Source: Nitrospiraceae bacterium
Lineage (GTDB): Bacteria > Nitrospirota > Nitrospiria > Nitrospirales > UBA8639
DNA length: 5,890 bases
Reading direction: 5' to 3'
NCBI GenBank assembly: GCA_003523945.1
Contig: DOFS01000057.1
Location: forward strand, 6,489 to 12,378
Under the pieces are notes generated by a model. The model worked only from the letters and a program-made list of their open reading frames with translations, was not told where the DNA came from and made no database searches. Positions 1 to 3,627 of the stretch are shown one piece after another. The stretch's first letter is position 1, and each line of letters starts with the position of its first letter. The translations under genes were made by a program, and so were the position numbers.

Positions 1-2
1 CG

Positions 3-146
3 GCGGGGGTGATGCTACTGACCTTGACGATTCTTTTCGCGTTTTTCCCGCGCCTGTTAGCCTATCCACTCGTCCTAGTCTTCACCTGGATCGCCGGCGC
101 GCTACTCTACAGAGGCTACAAGCTGTACCGCGGCAAAGCTCAGTGA
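3..146 (+). CDS. C-terminal end of a small membrane protein (5' truncated)
   Basis: An open frame enters from the left edge and stops at TGA 144-146, giving 47 visible residues. They are strongly hydrophobic: one likely membrane stretch covers about residues 2-17 (VMLLTLTILFAFF) and a second about 19-36 (LAYPLVLVFTWIAGALL). These are separated only by a Pro-Arg turn, so this could be a hairpin of two helices. The tail is basic (YRGYKLYRGKAQ), which by the positive-inside rule would place the C-terminus in the cytoplasm. I do not recognise the family; such a tail could close a transporter, a membrane-anchored enzyme or a small integral membrane protein. Internal GTG (9) and ATG (12) codons exist, but the frame is open to the edge, so the true start is probably outside the window. 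The coding call rests on composition and the open frame only. Confidence 0.5.
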   Translation, partial: AGVMLLTLTILFAFFPRLLAYPLVLVFTWIAGALLYRGYKLYRGKAQ

Positions 147-275
147 GAGAGTGGAGGGGGCCAGCAAAGTGGATCATCGATCCGCTCAGAAGAGGCGTCC
201 AGGCAGGCGCACCGAAGAGAAGTGCGATTCGGCTAGAGATGGAGAGGGCGGTAGCGGTTGACGGCCACTAGATAG

Positions 276-439
276 TTGACCCATGTCACCACTGAAGTCT
301 TAACGCGATTGGCCCAACTCGTGGATAGCAGGACACTTAAGATTCAAGTTGGTAAGGTTTTTCTCTTGGAAATGATCGTGCTGAGCCAGGGGAGAACGCC
401 GATGCGGTGGTCGAAGAAGGCCTGGGCGGGAGAAAATAG
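276..439 (+). pseudogene. Decayed C-terminal fragment of a medium-chain dehydrogenase/reductase (alcohol dehydrogenase or quinone reductase type)
   Basis: From 276 the translation reads HVTTEVLTRLAQLVDS, then RTLKIQVGKVFLLE. This closely matches, from memory, the pattern near the C-terminus of zinc-type alcohol dehydrogenases and NADPH:quinone reductases of the MDR superfamily, where a 'LARLVDAGKLKPVVGKVFPLEEA'-like segment precedes 'AHRxLEEGxxxGKIVL'. The resemblance stops in this frame after Glu at 369. Shifting to the frame that begins at 371 continues it loosely as AEPGENADAVVEEGLGGRK and ends at TAG 437-439, in the place where these proteins end with a G-K-I-V motif. There is no N-terminal catalytic domain or Rossmann domain upstream, an in-frame TAG sits at 273, and no usable ribosome binding site precedes it. 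I read it as a relic rather than a short gene. The open frame continuing to 536 beyond the shift is Arg-rich and looks non-coding. A chance resemblance over about 30 residues cannot be excluded. Confidence 0.42.
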
Positions 440-657
440 GCATGGATTGTCAGCACGGGGACGGGATAGGGGTGAACGTCACCGGGATTCAACAATCCCA
501 AGGGATAGACAGGTTGACGTTCGGCGCCCTGTCTAGTCGGTAGCAAGGTCGATACGTCCTTTCGCTCGATCCATTGGCGGTTCCCGAGGCCTGTCGCTCT
601 TAGCAGGTGGTGTTAGAACTGGCGCCGGTGAGCATCATCAGCATGTTGCCGGATAAC

Positions 658-663
658 AGGAGG
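658..663 (+). promoter_or_regulatory. Shine-Dalgarno AGGAGG of the alpha/beta hydrolase
   Basis: A full consensus AGGAGG lies 4 bases before ATG 668. The spacing is slightly tight but the match is perfect. It fixes the start at 668 and predicts efficient translation. Confidence 0.85.
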
Positions 664-667
664 ACTC

Positions 668-1396
668 ATGTTCGGAACCATTCGCAACATCGAAGGTGAA
701 CAGATCGACTACACCTTCCACCCGGGCGATAAAAGCCGGAACGTCATCGTTGTCCTCGGGCACGGGGTCACGGGCAATAAGGATCGTCCGTTCGTCGTCG
801 CGCTGGCAGAAGCCCTGTCACACGACGGAATCCCGACGCTGAGGCTGTCGTTCTCCGGCAACGGCAACTCGGAAGGTCGATTTGAGGATTCCACGATCTC
901 CAAGGAAGTGGCGGATCTGCGCTGCGTGCTCGACGCGCTCGACGGATGGAAGATCCTGTATGTCGGCCACAGCATGGGCGGAGCCGTCGGCGTTCTTCTG
1001 GCCGGCAAAGACACGCGCATGGTCGGACTGGTTTCCCTGGCCGGCATGGTTCATACGGAAGCGTTCGCGCAGCGCGAGTTCGGCGACGTCACACCGGATG
1101 AAGGCTTCATGTGGGATGAGCCGTCGTGCCCGCTATCGCAGGCTTTCCTCGACGACACCGCGGCCATTGGCACCGTCGTCACCCGTGCTCCGTCGATCCG
1201 GGTCCCCTGGCTGCTCGTCCATGGAACCGAGGATGACGTTGTCCCCCTCCAGGACTCGCTCGACATCTTCGAGCGGGCCAATGAACCCAGGCAGCTCGTC
1301 CGGATTGAAGGTGCAAACCACGTGTTCTCCGAGCACACACCGGAGATGATCAAGGTCGTACACGAATGGGTTCGGGAACAGGTCGGACGCGGGTAG
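668..1396 (+). CDS. Alpha/beta hydrolase, cinnamoyl-esterase / S33-like type
   Basis: This 242-residue protein is a complete single-domain alpha/beta hydrolase with no signal peptide, hence probably cytoplasmic. The oxyanion-side motif GHGVTGNKDR is at 31-40, the nucleophile elbow GHSMGG at 100-105 puts the catalytic Ser at 102, HGTEDDVVP at 185-193 supplies the acid (probably Asp189), and GANHVF supplies His218. The triad is therefore intact and in the standard order. The segment RLSFSGNGNSEGRFEDSTI (60-78), with its 'FSGxGxSEGxFED' signature, resembles bacterial feruloyl/cinnamoyl esterases such as Est1E and related serine hydrolases of similar length. By family it would cleave a carboxylic ester or a similar acyl bond; the substrate is unknown, and a peptidase- or thioesterase-like role is possible. 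The lid insertion (about 127-175) is acidic and carries EFGDVTPDEGF. The gene is preceded by a 520-base gap and followed by a 98-base gap, so it looks like a stand-alone unit. Its GC seems higher than that of the sugar genes to the right. Confidence 0.93.
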   Translation: MFGTIRNIEGEQIDYTFHPGDKSRNVIVVLGHGVTGNKDRPFVVALAEALSHDGIPTLRLSFSGNGNSEGRFEDSTISKEVADLRCVLDALDGWKILYVGHSMGGAVGVLLAGKDTRMVGLVSLAGMVHTEAFAQREFGDVTPDEGFMWDEPSCPLSQAFLDDTAAIGTVVTRAPSIRVPWLLVHGTEDDVVPLQDSLDIFERANEPRQLVRIEGANHVFSEHTPEMIKVVHEWVREQVGRG

Positions 1397-1494
1397 ACCA
1401 GTCTTGCTTTGGATGAAGGAGCGATAAAACGTGGAGTCGTGGCTATGTCGTCACGGCCATCGGATGCGTCCTTAACTGTCGGGAATGGGGGTCA

Positions 1495-2490
1495 ATGATC
1501 ATGAAACTCTTCAAACATATTCTCTACGTATCCGAAACATCCGTGGCACAGGAGCCGTCGATAGCGAGGGCCGTGTCAGTGGCGGAAAACAATCAAGCGG
1601 ACCTGACGGTCATTGATGTCATTCCACCCATCACCGCGGGCATCGGGATGCTGCCCGGCGGACACACGTCCGGTGAATTACAGACAGCCATGGTGAGTGA
1701 GGGCCGAAAAGGGCTGGAGTCCCTGGTCGAGCCTTATAAGGAACGCCTCAGCATCCGGCTGGACGTCCTGCAGGGCAAGACGTATCTTGAAGTGATTCGT
1801 GCCATTCTACGTCACCAGTACGATCTGCTGATCAAGCCGGCTGAAAATCCAAATTTCATCGAACGGCTGTTTGGCAGCGACGACATGCAACTGCTGCGCA
1901 ACTGCCCCTGTCCGGTATGGCTCACACGCTCAGAGGAGAAGTCGGATTACGCGTGCATTCTGGCAGCAGTCGACGTCGACCCGGATATGCCTGACGAAAT
2001 AGAACAAAATCTCAACCGGCAGATTCTTGAACTGTCCAGTTCGCTCGCGATATCAAAATTTGTCCCACTGAATGTCGTTCATGCTTGGGATGCCCCATTC
2101 GAGAAGAAGGTGCGGTCATGGAGCGACAGTGATGCTGTCATGGCTTATGTTGATGGTGAACGTTCACGACATGAAATCGCGTTTACCCGTCTTGGCAAGC
2201 AGTTAAGAGACCAAATAGGCACGGAGGCCTATGACCATCTTTCGCCTCAATTCCATTTGCGCCGCGGGATACCCTCCAGGGTCATACCGCAAACCGTGAA
2301 GGAGTTGCAGGCCGATCTGGTGGTCATGGGGACTGTCGCTCGGACAGGCATTGCCGGGTGGCTCATTGGAAATACCGCGGAGGCTATTCTCGAACAGTTG
2401 CAATGTTCCGTGCTCGCTGTTAAACCCCCTGGGTTTGTCTCTCCGGTCAAGCTGGCTGAGGAAGAGGCGCCACGCCCGACATCCCGATAA
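1495..2490 (+). CDS. Tandem-domain universal stress protein, UspE-like
   Basis: The 331-residue protein has two Usp domains, about 4-145 and 152-312, the length and layout of UspE. Domain 1 opens with KLFKHILYVSE and closes with RNCPCPVWLTR; domain 2 opens with YACILAAVDVD and closes with QLQCSVLAVKPPGFVSPV, very like the C-terminal end of E. coli UspE. The Usp ATP-binding pattern G-2X-G-9X-G-S/T is degraded in both halves. In domain 2 it reads Gly279, Ala282, Gly292, Asn293. In domain 1 the first two glycines align with Lys114 and Glu117, while Gly127-Ser128 remain. Weak or altered nucleotide binding is inferred. Such proteins are cytoplasmic and linked to stress survival, but no molecular activity can be assigned. 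The start is uncertain: ATG 1495 and ATG 1501 are in frame. A G-run at 1487-1491 sits 3 bases before 1495 but 9 before 1501, and the usual family N-terminus (MKxFKxIL) also favours 1501. The last dozen residues are a disordered-looking acidic/proline tail. Confidence 0.94.
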   Translation: MIMKLFKHILYVSETSVAQEPSIARAVSVAENNQADLTVIDVIPPITAGIGMLPGGHTSGELQTAMVSEGRKGLESLVEPYKERLSIRLDVLQGKTYLEVIRAILRHQYDLLIKPAENPNFIERLFGSDDMQLLRNCPCPVWLTRSEEKSDYACILAAVDVDPDMPDEIEQNLNRQILELSSSLAISKFVPLNVVHAWDAPFEKKVRSWSDSDAVMAYVDGERSRHEIAFTRLGKQLRDQIGTEAYDHLSPQFHLRRGIPSRVIPQTVKELQADLVVMGTVARTGIAGWLIGNTAEAILEQLQCSVLAVKPPGFVSPVKLAEEEAPRPTSR

Positions 2491-2506
2491 ACCGGTTCCT
2501 CGGGCG
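2473..2506 (+). terminator. GC-rich stem-loop over the stress-protein stop codon; possible terminator or 3'-end structure
   Basis: CGCCCGA at 2473-2479 is perfectly complementary to TCGGGCG at 2500-2506, with a 20-base loop that contains the TAA stop (2488-2490). A second 5' arm, CCCGA at 2483-2487, can compete for the same 3' arm with a 12-base loop. No T-run follows (the next bases are ACACATTCC), so it is not a canonical intrinsic terminator. It may be a transcript-stabilising 3' end or an inefficient stop. No better terminator was seen between this gene and the mutase. Confidence 0.3.
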
Positions 2507-2569
2507 ACACATTCCGTATAAATGGGATTTGTCTTGTATTAATGCAATATTGAGGGATTGAAATTCGCT

Positions 2570-2596
2570 CACATCACCATCACGGTTCTTGATGTG
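2570..2596. repeat. Inverted repeat CACATCA-N13-TGATGTG
   Basis: Perfect 7-base arms lie at 2570-2576 and 2590-2596 around a 13-base spacer, in the gap between the stress protein and the mutase. It can form a hairpin or serve as a dyad operator. It ends exactly where the next inverted repeat begins, and the left arm runs into a short direct repeat (ATCACCATCAC). No T-tract follows, so a terminator role is unlikely. Confidence 0.4.
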
Positions 2597-2621
2597 TCAT
2601 GATCCGGATGGCCGATCATGA
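2597..2621. promoter_or_regulatory. Dyad TCATGATC-N9-GATCATGA, candidate operator upstream of the sugar genes
   Basis: Perfect 8-base arms at 2597-2604 and 2614-2621 flank the spacer CGGATGGCC. The 25-base span, with centres of the arms about 17 bases apart, is a size typical of sites for dimeric repressors or activators. It sits 138 bases before the mutase start and 89 bases before the short upstream ORF. No regulator gene is visible in the window. The dyad is observed directly; its function as an operator is inference. Confidence 0.4.
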
Positions 2622-2698
2622 ATTCACGAGCAGGACAGGGGAGAGCTTGATCGCCCCAAATATTCACATGGAATACTCTAGCTGCCAAGTTGAGTACT

Positions 2699-2703
2699 GG
2701 AGG
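2699..2703 (+). promoter_or_regulatory. Shine-Dalgarno GGAGG serving an upstream ORF, not the mutase
   Basis: GGAGG lies 7 bases before ATG 2711, an ideal arrangement, but that ATG is in a different frame from the mutase. The mutase ATG at 2760 is 56 bases away. This is the best ribosome binding site in the leader and points to translation starting at 2711. Confidence 0.5.
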
Positions 2704-2710
2704 CGAACAG

Positions 2711-2809
2711 ATGCTTTTAAGATTCAGGCGAAGGATAGGTACGATTCGACTCGAGATACATGATGAACGGAGGACATCCCGACAATCCCGTAACCCGGGA
2801 GAAGTATGA
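2711..2809 (+). CDS. Short Arg-rich upstream ORF overlapping the mutase start
   Basis: The ORF encodes 32 residues starting MLLRFRRRIGTIRLEI, of which nine are Arg, and ends at TGA 2807-2809. It has a strong GGAGG with 7-base spacing, whereas the mutase start at 2760/2763 lacks a good one. It overlaps the mutase by 50 bases in a different frame. It matches no family I know. It may act as a translated leader that opens or loads the mutase start, or it may be chance. A third possibility is a sequencing frameshift that split an N-terminal extension from the mutase, but the mutase already has a natural length without it, so I favour the first two. Confidence 0.25.
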   Translation: MLLRFRRRIGTIRLEIHDERRTSRQSRNPGEV

Positions 2810-3521
2810 CGCGGTGCTTTTTGACCTGGATGGTGTCATTACGAATACGGCCAAGATGCATGCGACATGCTGGAAAAACATGTTCGATGCGTATCTGAAG
2901 AAGCGCTCCGCCAAAACGGGTGAACTGTTTCGCCCTTTTGATCTTGTCGCAGATTATACTGTGTACGTGGATGGAAAGCCTCGGTTCGATGGAGTGCGAG
3001 ATTTTTTACTCTCCCGCGGTATCAGGCTTGCTGAAGGACTGCCCGATGATCCTCCCCGGAAGGAAACCGTGTGCGGACTGGGGAATCATAAAAACCAACT
3101 GATCGAGGCATTTTTAGAAACAGATGGGGTCGAGGCCTACGAGGGGACCGTCGCGTTCCTCAGGCATGTTCGTGCTGAGGGAATCAAAACAGCGGTGGTG
3201 ACCTCCAGCCAGAACGGCAAAGCGGTCCTCAACGCTGCGGGCATTGGAGATCTCTTTGATGTGGAAGTCGACGGGAATACCCTTGTCCATCAACATTTGG
3301 CGGGGAAACCCGCTCCGGATTCCTTCTTGAAAGCGGCCGAAATGCTTGGCGTCCGGCCCGCGCGTGCGGTGGTGGTCGAAGATGCCATCTCCGGTGTGCA
3401 AGCCGGGGCCACAGGGGGCTTCGGGCTTGTGATCGGCGTGGCCCGGAAAGGCAATGCGGAGGAACTGAAACAACATGGCGCCCATCTCGTTGTCACCGAC
3501 CTGGGCGAGTTCGTTCGGTGA
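2760..3521 (+). CDS. Beta-phosphoglucomutase (HAD superfamily, subfamily IA)
   Basis: This 253-residue cytoplasmic enzyme should convert beta-glucose 1-phosphate to glucose 6-phosphate through a phospho-aspartate. All HAD motifs are present: FDLDGV at 21-26 (nucleophile Asp22, acid/base Asp24), VTSS at 147-150, AGKPAPD at 181-187 (Lys183) and VVEDAISG at 205-212 (Glu207, Asp208, Mg ligands). Residues that mark beta-PGM rather than a plain phosphatase also align with the Lactococcus enzyme: Thr30, His34 and Trp38 match its Thr16, His20 and Trp24, and Asn152 matches Asn118. The cap (about 45-118) is longer than in the 221-residue Lactococcus protein and carries DYTVYVDGKPRFDGVRDFL and a GLGNHKN motif. 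This is the version seen next to or fused with GH65 enzymes and in the N-terminal part of mycobacterial OtsB1. The start is 2760 or the adjacent ATG 2763; an in-frame TAG at 2736 and no intervening start codon exclude a longer form. The GH65 gene follows after 106 bases, probably as one transcript. Confidence 0.93.
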   Translation: MMNGGHPDNPVTREKYDAVLFDLDGVITNTAKMHATCWKNMFDAYLKKRSAKTGELFRPFDLVADYTVYVDGKPRFDGVRDFLLSRGIRLAEGLPDDPPRKETVCGLGNHKNQLIEAFLETDGVEAYEGTVAFLRHVRAEGIKTAVVTSSQNGKAVLNAAGIGDLFDVEVDGNTLVHQHLAGKPAPDSFLKAAEMLGVRPARAVVVEDAISGVQAGATGGFGLVIGVARKGNAEELKQHGAHLVVTDLGEFVR

Positions 3522-3547
3522 ATGCGCTGGTTTGCCATGAAAAGAAG

Positions 3548-3562
3548 GAATTCTGTATTCCA
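3548..3562 (+). repeat. Small hairpin GGAAT-TCTGT-ATTCC between mutase and phosphorylase
   Basis: A perfect 5-bp stem with a 5-base loop lies 26 bases after the mutase stop. It is AT-rich and lacks a T-run, so it is unlikely to terminate transcription. It could be a processing or stability element between the two cistrons, or chance. Confidence 0.2.
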
Positions 3563-3579
3563 GAGTCAAGTGTATCTGA

Positions 3580-3600
3580 CAGGATCGCAATGGACCTGTT
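3580..3600 (+). repeat. Hairpin ACAGG...CCTGT shortly before the phosphorylase ribosome binding site
   Basis: ACAGG at 3580-3584 pairs with CCTGT at 3596-3600. After an A-A mismatch the stem can extend by U-G and C-G pairs around the loop GCAAT. It ends 14 bases before the GAGG of the phosphorylase, so it might influence translation start, but it is short and could be chance. Confidence 0.2.
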
Positions 3601-3614
3601 CACCCAATATTTGT

Positions 3615-3618
3615 GAGG
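3615..3618 (+). promoter_or_regulatory. Ribosome binding site of the GH65 gene
   Basis: GAGG within TGAGGT lies 9 bases before ATG 3628. It supports that start over the out-of-frame GTG at 3621 and the ATG at 3638. Confidence 0.6.
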
Positions 3619-3627
3619 TCGTGACGC

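Larger units (their letters stand above)
147..667. other. 521-base stretch without an intact gene
   Basis: No frame on either strand in this stretch reads as a complete, well-formed protein. It contains the probable dehydrogenase remnant at 276-439, a 5-bp hairpin GGATC-ATC-GATCC at 171-183 directly after the membrane-protein gene, and the ribosome binding site of the hydrolase at the right end. I could not place a convincing -35/-10 promoter for the hydrolase, although one must lie in this gap or further left. The long spacing and decayed coding matter suggest a site of past gene loss or rearrangement. Confidence 0.6.

Noticed and set aside
171..183. GGATC-ATC-GATCC hairpin after the membrane-protein gene as a terminator
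   Set aside because: Only 5 bp with a 3-base loop and no T-run; not enough for an intrinsic terminator.
276..536. 86-codon plus-strand frame taken as a complete gene
   Set aside because: It starts at TTG with no ribosome binding site, and only the first 30 or so residues resemble a protein family. The remainder is Arg-rich and looks non-coding, so it is treated as a relic.
1431..1475. 14-codon GTG-start frame with AAGGAG 9 bases upstream, between hydrolase and stress protein
   Set aside because: Too short to support, with no attenuator-like structure or repeated codons that would mark a leader peptide.
2552..2564. GAGGGATTGAAAT, resembling the 3' tail of some CRISPR repeats
   Set aside because: Single copy, with no second repeat or regular spacing anywhere in the window and no cas gene.
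2647..2677. TTGATC ... AATACT as a sigma-70 promoter for the mutase
   Set aside because: The spacer is 19 bases and the -10 match is poor; no stronger -35/-10 pair was found in 2491-2759, so no promoter is called.
3114..3590. 158-codon minus-strand open frame over the mutase 3' half
   Set aside because: Antisense shadow of the HAD gene; composition is unlike a folded protein and there is no ribosome binding site that stands out.
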